Shown in pieces: positions 1-8,916 of a stretch of DNA of 64,000 bases. The position numbers and the translations under genes were made by a program. The stretch's first letter is position 1. The number at the start of each line of letters is the position of its first letter. The notes under the pieces were generated by a model. It saw only the letters and a program-made list of their open reading frames with translations, was not told the DNA's origin and did no database searches. Source of the stretch: Burkholderia multivorans ATCC BAA-247 (lineage in GTDB: Bacteria > Pseudomonadota > Gammaproteobacteria > Burkholderiales > Burkholderiaceae); assembly GCF_000959525.1 (NCBI RefSeq), contig NZ_CP009832.1, forward strand, positions 124,001 through 188,000, in the 5' to 3' direction.

Positions 1-649
1 CCGGTTCGTCGCCGAACGCGATCCGGCAAATGCCTTTGTCGGTCGCGGCGACGAGCACCGTGCCGAGCGACGTCGGCGCGGTCGCATAGTCGATCCGCAG
101 CCCCGCGCCCTGCCGGCGAAACGCGGACGGCGCCATCCCGAGCTCGCGCGGCACCGACGCGTAGAGCCGCGACGGCGAATTGAAGCCGGCGTCGACCGCG
201 GCGCGCGTGACGGGCTGCCCGCGCTGCAGCGCCTGGCGCAGCGCGGCGCCGCGCTGTGCGGCCTGGTATTGCCGCGGCGACACGCCGACGACGCGCTTGA
301 ACAGCCGCTGAAGATGAAACCGGCTCACATGCACGGCGTCGCTCAGCTGCTGCAGCGTCAGCCGCTCCGAATGGGCATCGAGCACCGCGCAGGCGCGATT
401 GACGATCTCGAGCTCGCGCGGCAGCCCTTCCGGCTGACAGCGCTTGCAGGGCCGGAAGCCTGCCGCCCGCGCGGCGGCCGGATCGTCGAAGAACGCCACG
501 TGCTCGCGGCGCGGCAGCCGCGACGCGCAGCTCGGACGGCAGAACACGCCCGTCGTGCGGACTGCGTAGAAAAACGCGCCGTCCGCGTGCGGATCGCGGG
601 CAGTCACGGCGCCCCAGCGGGCATCGTCGGTCGGATAGGCGGTTTTCAT
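1..649 (-). CDS. ada: Ada: bifunctional methylated-DNA repair protein / AraC-type regulator (partial, C-terminus off window)
   Basis: Repairs alkylated DNA by suicidal methyl transfer and, once methylated, activates the adaptive response. The N-terminal zinc domain is clear: Cys37, Cys41, Cys68 and Cys71 match the four-cysteine site of Ada (methyl-acceptor Cys38 in E. coli corresponds to Cys37), within FFYAVRTTGVFCRPSCASR and PCKRC. An AraC helix-turn-helix part follows (GVSPRQYQAAQRG), then the start of the O6-methylguanine methyltransferase domain. The window ends before the PCHR active site, so that half cannot be checked. The ATG at 647-649 is chosen because GAGG lies five bases upstream and the zinc domain begins right after it. 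No gene is seen between it and the small RNA promoter at 846. Confidence 0.93.
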   Translation of the reverse strand, partial: MKTAYPTDDARWGAVTARDPHADGAFFYAVRTTGVFCRPSCASRLPRREHVAFFDDPAAARAAGFRPCKRCQPEGLPRELEIVNRACAVLDAHSERLTLQQLSDAVHVSRFHLQRLFKRVVGVSPRQYQAAQRGAALRQALQRGQPVTRAAVDAGFNSPSRLYASVPRELGMAPSAFRRQGAGLRIDYATAPTSLGTVLVAATDKGICRIAFGDEP

Positions 650-845
650 CGTAACCTCGCACTCTCGAGTGTAGACGGTGCCCACTTTAGGCGCCGGCAC
701 GTACAGTCGCGCGCCGAATCTTGCGCTGTCATCCGCGGCGCAAATCGGGGCCGCAAGCGACGCCGCCTGTCATCGCGCCGTCACAATTTTGCTGCACTGC
801 GGGTGCGACAAAACGCCGTCCTGACGTTTTTTTACACACACGATA

Positions 846-874
846 TTGCATCGCACCATTCGTATGTGTATAGT
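846..874 (+). promoter_or_regulatory. Sigma-70-type promoter of candidate small RNA
   Basis: TTGCAT (846-851) and TATAGT (869-874) are separated by exactly 17 bases, a strong housekeeping-type promoter in GC-rich DNA. The expected start of transcription is near 881, directly in front of the pyrimidine-rich repeats. Confidence 0.65.
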
Positions 875-880
875 GGTTCC

Positions 881-942
881 TGTCTCCTCCATGTCTCCTC
901 CTGATATGGATTAAGCCCGTTCCGCGTGAACGGGCTTTTTTT
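881..942 (+). ncRNA. Candidate small RNA with two anti-Shine-Dalgarno repeats
   Basis: A roughly 62-nt transcript unit lies between a good promoter and a strong intrinsic terminator with no reading frame in between. Its 5' part has the exact 10-mer TGTCTCCTCC twice (881-890 and 892-901). These CUCCUCC segments are complementary to ribosome-binding sites, as in sRNAs that block translation initiation. The terminator hairpin has 10 bp and ends in seven T, the type of tail Hfq favours. It is not matched here to any named sRNA family. It could instead be a terminated leader, but no gene within reach needs one: the VOC gene at 1028 starts after the terminator. Confidence 0.6.
913..942 (+). terminator. 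Intrinsic terminator of the candidate sRNA
   Basis: AAGCCCGTTC (913-922) pairs perfectly with GAACGGGCTT (928-937) around a 5-base loop, and the T run continues to 942. Confidence 0.85.
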
Positions 943-1027
943 CGTCCGTCGATTGTGCCGCGTTCCGGCCGATGCGCGTGCGTGGTCTACACTCGATGAA
1001 CCTTGCCTGGCGAAGGAGCGTTCGTCC

Positions 1028-1441
1028 ATGAAACCGACCCTGCGCGGCATCGACCACGTCGTGCTGCGCGTCACCGACATGGCCGCGATGACGCGCTTTT
1101 ACTGCGATGCCGTCGGCTGTCACGTCGAGAAGGAGCAGCCCGATCTCGGCCTCGTGCAACTGCGCGCCGGCGACGCGCTGATCGACCTGCTCGCCGTCGG
1201 CAGCAAGATCGACCGCGCCGACAGCGGGCCGCCCGGCGCCGGGCGCAACGTCGATCACGTGTGCCTGCGCGTCGAACCGTTCGACCCCGACGCGCTGATC
1301 GCGCACTTCGCCCGTTTCGGTGCGCGGCCCGGCGAGCCGATCGAGCGCTACGGCGCCGGCGGCTACGGGCCGTCGATCTACCTGTTCGATCCGGAAGGAA
1401 ACATGCTGGAGTTCAAGGGGCCGCCTGCCGTCGTCGGCTGA
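1028..1441 (+). CDS. VOC-family (glyoxalase/dioxygenase-like) protein
   Basis: A 137-residue single-module vicinal-oxygen-chelate protein. It begins with the typical GIDHVVLRV strand (metal-ligand His), has a second histidine in the middle (NVDHVCLRVEPFD), and ends with YLFDPEGNMLEF, whose Glu is the usual last metal ligand. These proteins bind a divalent metal and act as glyoxalases, fosfomycin-type transferases or extradiol dioxygenases; the sequence does not say which. The ATG at 1028 is chosen over earlier in-frame codons because GAAGGAG lies about 10 bases upstream and the domain starts at residue 6. The gene stands alone, convergent with the YaeQ gene, 24 bases between the stops. Confidence 0.85.
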   Translation: MKPTLRGIDHVVLRVTDMAAMTRFYCDAVGCHVEKEQPDLGLVQLRAGDALIDLLAVGSKIDRADSGPPGAGRNVDHVCLRVEPFDPDALIAHFARFGARPGEPIERYGAGGYGPSIYLFDPEGNMLEFKGPPAVVG

Positions 1442-1465
1442 GCGTGCGGCCCGCGGATGGCGCGC

Positions 1466-2020
1466 TCACGCGTCGGCGCGCGCCTTCAGCGTCGTCCATT
1501 CGACGGCGACCGGATCGTGATCGGCGCTCGAGATCCACGCGGCGCCGTCCTGCACCGTGCACTGCAGGCGCATCGTGCGCTCCGCGAGGCGGCCAAGCGC
1601 GGCCGCGACGCCTTCCGCGAGCGACAGCACCTGCACGTTGCGCAGCCGCTCGACCTTGCTGCGCACGCCCTGCCACCAGATATCCGACGCCTTCCCGCCG
1701 TACGCGATCACCGTGACCTGTGCGGCGCGGCCCGCTGCCTTCGCGATGCGCCGCTCGTCGGGCTGGCCGACCTCGATCCATGCGTCGATCGCGCCGGTCA
1801 GATCCTTCTGCCACAGATCGGGCTCGTCGGTGTCCGACAATCCCTTGCCGAACTCGAGACGCTCGTGCGCGAGCAGCGCGAACGTGGCGATCCGCACCAT
1901 CATCCGTTCGTCGGTTTCGGACGGATGACGCGCGACCGTCAGCGCATGATCGGCGTAGTAATGCCGATCCATGTCGGCGATTTGCAGTTCGGCTTTGTAG
2001 ATCGTGGATTTCAGCGCCAT
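1466..2020 (-). CDS. YaeQ family protein
   Basis: A 184-residue protein beginning MALKSTIYKAELQIADMDRHYY, typical of the YaeQ family, with WQKDLTGAIDAWIEVGQPDERRIAKAAG in the middle. YaeQ proteins have a fold of the PD-(D/E)xK nuclease group; the E. coli member was linked to suppression of RfaH loss, but its biochemical job is unsettled. The stated start (cat at 2018-2020) fits the family N-terminus; the open frame continues 31 codons upstream, but that part is arginine-rich, unlike the family. Monocistronic as far as can be seen. Confidence 0.88.
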   Translation of the reverse strand: MALKSTIYKAELQIADMDRHYYADHALTVARHPSETDERMMVRIATFALLAHERLEFGKGLSDTDEPDLWQKDLTGAIDAWIEVGQPDERRIAKAAGRAAQVTVIAYGGKASDIWWQGVRSKVERLRNVQVLSLAEGVAAALGRLAERTMRLQCTVQDGAAWISSADHDPVAVEWTTLKARADA

Positions 2021-2210
2021 GCGGATGCGGCCCGGGCGGGCATTCGGTTCGGTCGGGCCGTGATGATACCGAATGCGTGCGGCCGCGCGTGTCGCCGCAT
2101 GCCCACAGCACAACGGCCCGGCATTGCCGGGCCGCGTCCGATCCGCGCCGCCGGCTCGGCGAGCCGGCGCACGCGGTGCCTGCCGCGTCGCGTCGTCGTG
2201 CGACTGCGCG

Positions 2211-2558
2211 TTACTGCTTGATGAAGCGCGCGTCCGTCCAGAGACCTTGCTGGTCGCTGTTGTCCGCGCTGACGAACTGCACGTCGCCGTGCTCGACCGA
2301 CACCACGCGGAAACGCTGGCCTTCCGGTACCGACAGGCAACGGAAGTCGTCGAAGTACTGCTGCTTCGCCTGCGCCTTGCCGTCGCGTTCGTGACTCAGT
2401 ACGGAATCCAGATTGTCTTTCGACAGGCAGCCCCAGGCATTCTTCGTCAACTGGATTTCCTGCTTCGGCTGAACGGCTACATCGCCGCCCGCCTGGGCAA
2501 TCGACACCATCGCACACGCGCCGACGAGGGCAAGAAAGACACCGGTACGCTTCATCAT
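2211..2558 (-). CDS. Small exported protein, unknown function
   Basis: A 115-residue protein with a clean signal peptide (MMKRTGVFLALVGACAMVSIAQA, probable cleavage after AQA). The mature part has two cysteines (WGCLSKD and FRCLSVPEG) that could form a disulfide in the periplasm, and the end GLWTDARFIKQ resembles short SH3-like secreted proteins. GGAG lies seven bases upstream of the first ATG. Two GC-rich hairpins (2150-2168 and 2115-2133) lie downstream without a T run and may mark the 3' end. No recognised family. Confidence 0.75.
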   Translation of the reverse strand: MMKRTGVFLALVGACAMVSIAQAGGDVAVQPKQEIQLTKNAWGCLSKDNLDSVLSHERDGKAQAKQQYFDDFRCLSVPEGQRFRVVSVEHGDVQFVSADNSDQQGLWTDARFIKQ

Positions 2559-2956
2559 GTTTTGTCTCCAGGCTTGCGGGCACCAGGCTGGGGTTAGCTA
2601 TGTGTTTAAAGGTGATCGTGAACCCGCGTTTTTCACTTTAGAAGACCGGCAAACGATAGCAAGCACATTTGTTGTGCGATCGCAATAGCGGCGAATTGTC
2701 GCACCCTGCGCGCGAGCGTTTTTTGGCGTCGGCAACGCCCGCCGCGCTTCGGCTACACGGCGGCCGGATTGATGGCGACAGTTCGCAGAGCGTTGCGGGA
2801 CAAGGCTTTCAACGCAGTTACAGCGCACGGCATGAACGGTTTGGATAATCCATTTCGATGTCCAGACCATTTTGATGCAACGCACATAAAGTCGTGCGAC
2901 GCGCTGCCCGATTATTGCGCTGCGCTATCCGATTTACATCATTCAAGAAAAATGCC
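2559..2956. other. Non-coding stretch, no gene supported
   Basis: About 400 bases. It is richer in A/T than its surroundings at 2590-2700 and 2830-2960. The only open frame (minus strand 2598-2885) has no recognisable protein character. Presumably it holds the promoter of the exported-protein gene at 2558 and the end of the speG transcript. Confidence 0.5.
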
Positions 2957-2990
2957 AGAAATAAGCCGATCCGTATTTATCCGGATCGGC
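2957..2990 (-). terminator. Terminator of speG
   Basis: On the minus strand a 9-bp stem (GCCGATCCG at 2965-2973 with its complement at 2982-2990) is followed by TTATTTCT. It lies 22 bases past the speG stop. Confidence 0.7.
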
Positions 2991-3011
2991 CCGGCCATTC
3001 GCGCGGTTCGA

Positions 3012-3554
3012 TTACGCCGCTTGCTGCTTCGCAAAATAGTCGCGCTGGAAGATGCACATCCGATACGCGTTGTGATACGTGCCGTTGCCGAAAAATTCTT
3101 CCTTCAATTCGGCCTCGTGCTGAAAACCGCACTTTTCGTAGATGTGAATCGCCGCCGCGTTCGACGTATCGACGATCAGATACAGCTTGCGCAGGTTCAG
3201 CACCTTGAACGCGTACTCGATCGCGAGCCGCGTTGCCTGCCCCGCATAGCCGCGCCCCTGACGCTGCGGCGCGATGATGATCTGGAACTCGCCGCGGCGA
3301 TGGATGTAGTCGAGCTCGATCAACTCGACGAGCCCGACCAGTTCGCCCTGCGTGTCGACCGCGACGAAGCGGCGTTCGCGCTGATCGTGCACGTGGCGGT
3401 CGTACAGCTGCGACAGCTCGGCGAACGTTTCGTACGGTTCCTCGAACCAGTAGCGCATGATTTTCGCGTCGTTGTTCAGCTCGTGAACGAAGCGCAGGTC
3501 CTGACGTTCCAGCGGGCGCAGCGCAAGCGTATGGGTCTCGTTCTGAAGTTGCAT
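3012..3554 (-). CDS. speG: SpeG-type spermidine N-acetyltransferase (GNAT)
   Basis: A 180-residue GNAT acetyltransferase that transfers acetyl from acetyl-CoA to polyamines, limiting polyamine toxicity. The acetyl-CoA loop QRQGRGYAG is at residues 97-105, preceded by the GEFQIIIAP strand. [29 protein letters not shown] near the start and [18 protein letters not shown] near the end are typical of SpeG. The start at 3554 has GGAC upstream and fits the usual family length (about 170-180); the open frame runs further upstream but reads as arginine-rich non-family sequence. Single gene with its own terminator. Confidence 0.9.
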   Translation of the reverse strand: MQLQNETHTLALRPLERQDLRFVHELNNDAKIMRYWFEEPYETFAELSQLYDRHVHDQRERRFVAVDTQGELVGLVELIELDYIHRRGEFQIIIAPQRQGRGYAGQATRLAIEYAFKVLNLRKLYLIVDTSNAAAIHIYEKCGFQHEAELKEEFFGNGTYHNAYRMCIFQRDYFAKQQAA

Positions 3555-3704
3555 ATTCGCGTCCTTTTTTGAGGCCGGCGTGTGCGTCGAACGCGTGCGT
3601 CCGCTGTCGCGGCCGCCGCGCGGCGCGTTGTAAGAAGTTGAACGCCGGCGAAGTTCAGAGCCTAGAATGGGAGCAAGGGTTCCTGCCACCGCAAGGAGGC
3701 TATC

Positions 3705-3875
3705 GTGATCGAGCATGTCATTCTCGGCATCTTTCTCGTGCTGCCGCTCGTCATTGTCGCAGCGCTGTTTTCCGACGAACTCTGGCAGGAACATCGCCGC
3801 CAGCATCCGCGCGACGAACACGCGCCGCATATCGACTGGAAGCATCCGTGGCGCCGCGTGCGTCGCGGCCACTGA
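3705..3875 (+). CDS. Small single-pass membrane protein (56 residues)
   Basis: A short gene starting with GTG at 3705, with AAGGAGG five bases upstream, a near-ideal ribosome-binding site. It encodes [22 protein letters not shown], one clear transmembrane helix (residues 4-22), then a hydrophilic tail rich in His, Arg and Asp ([14 protein letters not shown]). A TAGAAT -10-like box lies at 3663-3668. The function is unknown; the one-helix topology suits a small membrane regulator or an accessory subunit. The ribosome-binding site makes it credible despite its size. Confidence 0.65.
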   Translation: MIEHVILGIFLVLPLVIVAALFSDELWQEHRRQHPRDEHAPHIDWKHPWRRVRRGH

Positions 3876-3954
3876 ATCGCCCGCCGCGCGGCGACGCGCC
3901 CGCGGCCGCGCCGCCGCGCGGCGGCCTCATCTGCCCCGACCGCGAGATTCCGAC

Positions 3955-4203
3955 GTGAACGACAAACTGCCCACTCCCGCACACGACATTCCGAACGAAG
4001 CGATCGATCTGCAAATCGCCGACGTGCTCGCCGCCGTCCGCTACCCGGCGAACAAGGACGCGATCGTGGACGCCGCGCGCGACGCCGGCGCGAGCAACGA
4101 AGTGCTGTCGATGCTCGACGGCCTGCCGGAGCAGGATTATCCGGACGTCGATGCCGTCACGCGCTGGGTCGCCGGCAATTTCGGGCCCGGCATCGGCACC
4201 TGA
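3955..4203 (+). CDS. DUF2795 domain protein
   Basis: An 82-residue soluble protein. The segment VLAAVRYPANKDAIVDAARDAGASNEVLSMLDGLPEQDYPDVDAV has the pattern of DUF2795, a short helical domain found in many GC-rich bacteria without an assigned function. GTG at 3955 is the most likely start; the ribosome-binding site is weak. It follows the small membrane protein gene by 79 bases in the same direction and may be co-transcribed with it. Confidence 0.75.
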   Translation: MNDKLPTPAHDIPNEAIDLQIADVLAAVRYPANKDAIVDAARDAGASNEVLSMLDGLPEQDYPDVDAVTRWVAGNFGPGIGT

Positions 4204-4420
4204 GGCGACGCGCGCGCACGCCGCCGCCGCGCCACGCGTCCTGCGCGTCCTTTTGCGGCCCGACAGCTCGAAACGTCAGCGGTTTCGGCGATTTGTTACG
4301 GTCATTCTGACCGGAATAATGCGCCGTTACGCAATGGACGCCGGGGAAACGAATCCTTACAGCCGGTGTTCGGGGCGCTCGCTATGCTGGGTTCCATATC
4401 GAATCCAGCGGGTGAACGCG

Positions 4421-4540
4421 ATGAAAAAGACTCTGTTGCTGATTGCCGGTGTGGCCGCGTTGCTGAGCGGCTGCATCGTCGTGCCGGACGGCGGCTATTA
4501 CGACGGCGGGTATCACCATCATCATCGGCATTGGGACTGA
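4421..4540 (+). CDS. Tiny histidine-rich lipoprotein (39 residues)
   Basis: The protein starts MKKTLLLIAGVAALLSGC, a textbook lipoprotein signal with lipobox LSGC (Cys18 lipidated). The mature part is only about 22 residues and ends YYDGGYHHHHRHWD, six histidines that could bind metal. Two GTTAC motifs lie upstream (4295-4299 and 4326-4330), and TATGCT at 4383-4388 may be the -10 box. Similar mini-lipoproteins occur in Burkholderia; the role is unknown. Confidence 0.65.
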   Translation: MKKTLLLIAGVAALLSGCIVVPDGGYYDGGYHHHHRHWD

Positions 4541-4641
4541 TGCCGATGCCGCGCACGGGCGCTTCGGCAACGCGATGACGCCCCGCTTGCCGCGCCTCGG
4601 CGCGCGGCGTTGAAGGTGAAGTGATGGCGGCGATTGCCGCG

Positions 4642-6036
4642 TCACTTCCCGATGCAAAACCTGCTGAAGATCACGCCCAGCAGGTCGTCCGAAGTAAATT
4701 CCCCCGTAATCGCATTGAGCTGTTCCTGCGCGAGCCGAAGCTCCTCCGCGAACAGATCGAGCGACTGCGCACGCTGTTCCGCATGCTCGGCCGCGCGCGC
4801 GAGGTGATCCTGCGCGGCGCGCAGCGCGATCAGATGCCGCTCGCGCGCGAGATACACGCCTTCCGCGCCGGCCTGCCAGCCGGCGATGCGCAGCAGCTCC
4901 GCACGCAGCAGGTCGATCCCGTCGCCGCGCTTCGCGGATAGATGCACTTCGGTCAGATCGCCTTCCGCGGCCGGATGCGCAACCGATGCCGGCACGCCGG
5001 TCAGATCCGTCTTGTTCAGCACGCGCACGACCGGCACGCCGGCCGGGAAACGCGCGGCGATTGCGTCGTCGTCCGCGGTCATCCCGGTGCGCGAATCGAG
5101 CAGATGCAGCACGACGTCCGCGCGCTCGATCTCGCTCCACGTGCGCGCGATCCCGATCCGCTCGACCTCGTCCTCGGTCTCGCGCAGGCCTGCCGTATCG
5201 ATGATGTGCAGCGGAATCCCTTCGACCTGGATCGTCTGCGCGACCTTGTCGCGCGTCGTGCCGGCGATCGGCGTGACGATCGCGAGCTCCGCGCCGGCCA
5301 GCGCGTTCAGCAGCGACGACTTGCCGACGTTCGGCTGCCCCGCGAGCACGACCGACAGCCCTTCGCGCAGCAGCGCGCCCTGCCGCGCATCGCCGAGCAC
5401 GTGCGCGAGCTGCGCGCGGATCTTCGCGAGCTTGCCGCGTGCGTCGGCCGCTTCGAGAAAGTCGATTTCCTCTTCCGGAAAATCGAGCGTCGCCTCGACC
5501 AGCATCCGCAGATCGATCACGTCGTCGACGAGTGCATGAATCTGCCGCGAAAACGCCCCGTCGAGCGAGCGCCCGGCCGAGCGCGCGGCTGCCTCGGTGC
5601 TTGCCTCGATCAGATCGGCGACCGCTTCGGCCTGCGCGAGATCGAGCTTGTCGTTCAGAAATGCGCGGCGCGTGAATTCGCCGGGCTCCGCGAGCCGCAG
5701 CCCGACCGCGCGACCGACGTCGAGGCAGCGCTGCAGCAGCAGCTGCATCACGATCGGGCCGCCGTGCCCCTGCAGTTCGAGCACGTGCTCGCCCGTATAC
5801 GAATGCGGCGCCGGGAAGTACAGCGCGATGCCGCGATCGAGCGGCACGCCCTGCGCGTCGAGGAACGGCACGTAGCTCGCATGGCGCGGCGCGAGCCGCT
5901 GACCGCATAGTGCGTCGATCATCGGCAGCGCCGCCGCCTCGCCGCCGCGCCCGAACGAAACGCGGACGACGCCGATGCCGCCCCGGCCGGCAGCAGTGGC
6001 AATGGCGACGATCGGATCGGAATCGGTAGCGAGCAT
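4642..6036 (-). CDS. mnmE: MnmE: tRNA uridine-5-carboxymethylaminomethyl modification GTPase
   Basis: With MnmG (GidA), forms the enzyme that installs the cmnm5 group on wobble uridine of certain tRNAs. The 464-residue length is normal. It has an N-terminal tetrahydrofolate-binding domain ([20 protein letters not shown]), a helical domain, and an inserted G domain with G1 [15 protein letters not shown]3 [17 protein letters not shown] and G4 LNKTDL. It ends with the conserved FCIGK, whose Cys is needed for modification. Transcribed in the same direction as the yidC operon but separated by the divergent HTH gene, so it has its own promoter around 6040-6160. Confidence 0.97.
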   Translation of the reverse strand: MLATDSDPIVAIATAAGRGGIGVVRVSFGRGGEAAALPMIDALCGQRLAPRHASYVPFLDAQGVPLDRGIALYFPAPHSYTGEHVLELQGHGGPIVMQLLLQRCLDVGRAVGLRLAEPGEFTRRAFLNDKLDLAQAEAVADLIEASTEAAARSAGRSLDGAFSRQIHALVDDVIDLRMLVEATLDFPEEEIDFLEAADARGKLAKIRAQLAHVLGDARQGALLREGLSVVLAGQPNVGKSSLLNALAGAELAIVTPIAGTTRDKVAQTIQVEGIPLHIIDTAGLRETEDEVERIGIARTWSEIERADVVLHLLDSRTGMTADDDAIAARFPAGVPVVRVLNKTDLTGVPASVAHPAAEGDLTEVHLSAKRGDGIDLLRAELLRIAGWQAGAEGVYLARERHLIALRAAQDHLARAAEHAEQRAQSLDLFAEELRLAQEQLNAITGEFTSDDLLGVIFSRFCIGK

Positions 6037-6166
6037 GGGGATCGGAGGCGGTGATCAGGCAGTCAGTGGTGCGCCCGCGCAACAGGTCGGGCAAACGAAC
6101 GCCGGCATTGTAGCGCGCCCGCACCCGCACGGCGGGCGCATCTGGCCGTTTCAGACGGTATCGAAT

Positions 6167-6184
6167 TTATCCCGGTGGGGATAA
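6167..6184. promoter_or_regulatory. Palindromic candidate operator between mnmE and HTH gene
   Basis: TTATCCC (6167-6173) and GGGATAA (6178-6184) form a perfect inverted repeat with a 4-base centre. A second TTTATCCC sits at 6318-6324, about 50 bases before the HTH gene. Two copies of the same half-site in one divergent gap suggest binding by a dimeric regulator, possibly the HTH protein itself. Confidence 0.4.
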
Positions 6185-6369
6185 GCCGTGTCTCAGTCCC
6201 GTACACTGTCGCGCGACGCGCTTCGGACCGGTATGCCGTCCGGCGCGCATTCGCGCCCGCTCGTTTCGTTCCGCACCCGCCGGTCGTCAGATTTGGATTC
6301 GTCTGCATAGGATATGTTTATCCCATACAGTTGTCTGAAACGGGTCGGCGGAATTGCACAATCCTGTCC

Positions 6370-6804
6370 ATGCCGACACCCGAAGAAAAAGCGGCGTTCT
6401 CGGAACGCCTGAAATTCGCCTTGCGGCGCAGCCCGGAAAAGATCGCCGGTGCGACGGAGCTTGCCAACCGCTTCAATCTGCGTCATCGCGGAACGCATCC
6501 GGTTTCGCCGCAGACCGCGCACAAATGGCTGACGGGCCGCACCATTCCGACGCCCGACAAACTCGAAACGCTCGCCGAGTGGCTGCGCGTCGAGTTGCAC
6601 TGGCTGCACTACGGCCCGTCGCCGAGCGCGGCCGATCATGCGACGCCGCAACCGCTGCCGCGCGACGAACGCTATCCGCCGACACCGGAGACGATCGAAC
6701 TCGCATCGAAGATCGAAGCGCTGTCGCCGCATCAGCGTTATCTGGTGCAGGAACTCGTCGAACAGTTCTACGGCGAACCGAAGGGCGACGCAAAGAAACC
6801 GTGA
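6370..6804 (+). CDS. XRE-like helix-turn-helix regulator
   Basis: A 144-residue protein with an N-terminal DNA-binding region (KFALRRSPEKIAGATELANRFNLR and PVSPQTAHKWLTGRTIPTPDKLETLAEWLRV, residues 12-77), typical of phage-repressor-like HTH proteins. The C-terminal half (TPETIELASKIEALSPHQRYLVQELVEQFY) is a short helical segment, probably for dimerisation. The ATG at 6370 begins just before the HTH. It has no strong ribosome-binding site, so a longer N-terminus cannot be excluded. Targets are unknown; TTATCCC half-sites upstream may be its operator. Confidence 0.75.
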   Translation: MPTPEEKAAFSERLKFALRRSPEKIAGATELANRFNLRHRGTHPVSPQTAHKWLTGRTIPTPDKLETLAEWLRVELHWLHYGPSPSAADHATPQPLPRDERYPPTPETIELASKIEALSPHQRYLVQELVEQFYGEPKGDAKKP

Positions 6805-6831
6805 GCGGCGCGCCAAGCGCCGCCTGAAAAC

Positions 6832-6865
6832 AAAAAGCCGCATGGCGGAACCATGCGGCTTTTTT
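6832..6865. terminator. Bidirectional terminator between HTH gene and yidC
   Basis: A 14-bp stem (6832-6845 with 6851-6864) and a 5-base loop, with an A run on the left and a T run on the right. It can end transcription of the HTH gene (plus) and of the rpmH-yidC operon (minus). Confidence 0.9.
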
Positions 6866-6906
6866 GCATGCGCGGCGCGCGGGCAGATCGCGCGCGCGCC
6901 GTTGCG

Positions 6907-8565
6907 TCATGCGGGCTTCTTCTTGACGCCGCCGAGCTTGCGCGTGATGTAGTACTGCTGCGCGATCGACAGCACGTTGTTCACGACGTAGTACAGCACG
7001 AGGCCGGCCGGGAAGAAGAAGAACATCACCGAGAACGCGATCGGCATGAACTTCATCATCTTGGCCTGGACCGGATCCGGCGGCGTCGGGTTCAGGCTCG
7101 TCTGCACGTACATCGAGACGGCCATCAGCACCGGCAGGATGAAGTACGGATCGCGCTGCGACAGATCGTGAATCCACAGAATCCACGGCGCGCCGCGCAT
7201 TTCGACCGACGCGAGCAGCACCCAGTACAGCGAGATGAACACCGGGATCTGGATCACGACCGGCAGACAGCCGCCGAACGGATTGACCTTCTCGGTCTTG
7301 TACAGCTCCATCAGCGCCGCGTTCATCTTCTGCGGATCGTTCTTGAAGCGTTCGCGCAGCGCCTGCATCCGCGGCGTGATTTCCTTCATGCGCGCCATCG
7401 ACTTGTAGCTCGCGGCCGACAGCGGGAAGAACACGGCCTTGATCAGCAGCGTGAGCAGCACGATCGCCCAGCCCCAGTTGCCGACGTAGCTGTGGATCTT
7501 CTCGAGCAGCCAGAACAGCGGCTTCGCGATGATCGTCACCCAGCCGTAGTCCTTCACGAGTTCGAGGCCCGGCGCAATGCCTTCGAGCATGCGCTCTTCT
7601 TCCGGACCGGCAAACAGGCGCGCCTGCACGTCGACCGACTGGCCCGGCGCGATCGCGGCGACCGGCTGCTTCACGCCGACGCGGTACAGCGACGGATCGA
7701 TCTTCTCCGCGTAGATGTCGCGCTTCGCGCCCTGCTGCGGAATCCACGCCGACGCGAAGTAGTGCTGCACCATCGCGACCCAGCCGTTGTCGGCGGACGT
7801 CACGTAGTCGGCCTTGTTCTTGTCGAGGTCGCTGAAGTTGATCTTCTGGAAGTGCTTCGCGTCCGTGTACACCGCCGGCCCGAGGAAGGTATGCGAGAAC
7901 ATCGGCGTTTCGACGGCCGTGTTGTCGCGCACGAGTTCCATGTAGAGCGTCGGCGTGACGGGCGTCGTGCCGACGTTGTCGATCTTCGTGTCGACGCCGA
8001 TCACGTAGCTGCCGCGCGTGAACGTGTACGTCTTCACGACCTTCACGCCGCCCTTCACCGGCGACTCGAACGACAGCTTCAGCGTGTTCTGGTCGCCCGA
8101 CAGCGACGTCGGGCCCGCATTGACCTGCGTATAGACGTCGTTGTGGTTCGGGAAGTCGCCGAGCAGGCCCGTGCGCGCGAGGTACGTGTGGCCCGCCGTG
8201 TGGTCGAACAGCGTGATGTACAGATCGGGCTGCTTGCCGTCGCCCTGCTTCTTCAGCGTGAGCTTCGCGAGCGTGCCGCCGCGCGTGTCGATTTCGCCGT
8301 CATACACGTCGGTCGAGAACTTCACGAGCTGCGCCTGTGCGGCGGGCGCCGTCGTTGCAGGCGCGGCGCCGGCAGCGGGCGCCGGCACGTTGCCGGCCGT
8401 CGTCGTCGCGCCGGTGCCGGACGCGCCGCCGGCAGCCGCGGGGGCCGTCTGCGTGGCGCTCGGGAAGAACATCGACGGGCGTCCATGGGACCGCTGCCAG
8501 TTGTCGTACAGCATGACAGCTGACATGAAGAAGATCACCCATAGGACGGTGCGTTTGATATCCAT
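6907..8565 (-). CDS. yidC: YidC membrane protein insertase
   Basis: Inserts and folds inner-membrane proteins, alone or with SecYEG. At 552 residues it has the Gram-negative architecture: an N-terminal anchor (residues 4-20, [18 protein letters not shown]), a low-complexity Ala/Gly/Thr linker, a large periplasmic beta domain (about 90-330), and the conserved C-terminal five-helix core ([20 protein letters not shown] onward, including [24 protein letters not shown]), ending in the basic tail GGVKKKPA that contacts ribosomes. Only 8 bases separate its start from the yidD stop. Last gene of the rpmH-rnpA-yidD-yidC unit. Confidence 0.97.
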   Translation of the reverse strand: MDIKRTVLWVIFFMSAVMLYDNWQRSHGRPSMFFPSATQTAPAAAGGASGTGATTTAGNVPAPAAGAAPATTAPAAQAQLVKFSTDVYDGEIDTRGGTLAKLTLKKQGDGKQPDLYITLFDHTAGHTYLARTGLLGDFPNHNDVYTQVNAGPTSLSGDQNTLKLSFESPVKGGVKVVKTYTFTRGSYVIGVDTKIDNVGTTPVTPTLYMELVRDNTAVETPMFSHTFLGPAVYTDAKHFQKINFSDLDKNKADYVTSADNGWVAMVQHYFASAWIPQQGAKRDIYAEKIDPSLYRVGVKQPVAAIAPGQSVDVQARLFAGPEEERMLEGIAPGLELVKDYGWVTIIAKPLFWLLEKIHSYVGNWGWAIVLLTLLIKAVFFPLSAASYKSMARMKEITPRMQALRERFKNDPQKMNAALMELYKTEKVNPFGGCLPVVIQIPVFISLYWVLLASVEMRGAPWILWIHDLSQRDPYFILPVLMAVSMYVQTSLNPTPPDPVQAKMMKFMPIAFSVMFFFFPAGLVLYYVVNNVLSIAQQYYITRKLGGVKKKPA

Positions 8566-8573
8566 GCGTTGTC

Positions 8574-8840
8574 TCAGAGTCGATGGGACTGCGCGTCGGC
8601 GTCGCCGTGCGCGCGAGTGTCGGAGTTGGGCGGCGGGACGAGGTCGACGCCGCCCGCGGAAAACGGATGGCATCGGCACACGCGCCTGACGGCGAGATAC
8701 GTGCCGCGCGCGGCGCCATGATACTGGATTGCCTCGCGCGCGTAATCCGAACAGGAAGGATAAAAACGGCAACGGTTGCCGAGCAGCGGACTCACGGCAA
8801 CCTTGTAGAAGCGCAGCAAGGCGGTCAATACCGTTTTCAT
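8574..8840 (-). CDS. yidD: YidD membrane protein insertion efficiency factor
   Basis: An 88-residue Yid[32 protein letters not shown] with the conserved cysteine cluster ([10 protein letters not shown]), then [20 protein letters not shown]. It is a peripheral inner-membrane protein that helps YidC-dependent insertion. The start at 8838-8840 gives the usual family N-terminus ([13 protein letters not shown]). The tail after VPP ([17 protein letters not shown]) is polar and variable. It sits in its canonical place between rnpA and yidC. Confidence 0.95.
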   Translation of the reverse strand: MKTVLTALLRFYKVAVSPLLGNRCRFYPSCSDYAREAIQYHGAARGTYLAVRRVCRCHPFSAGGVDLVPPPNSDTRAHGDADAQSHRL

Positions 8841-8916
8841 ACCTGGGGCGACGCCGTTCGGCGCCGCGTCAAAACCGGCCGCGCGGGCGCGAACGCCGCG
8901 CTTCGGCACGGATGCG

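Noticed and set aside
4604-4641. Hairpin GAAGTGA...TCACTTC behind mnmE as a terminator
   Set aside because: The arms pair imperfectly and no T run follows on the minus strand, so terminator function is not supported.
6853-8523. 556-codon plus-strand frame opposite yidC
   Set aside because: Shadow of yidC; repetitive Arg/His composition without motifs.
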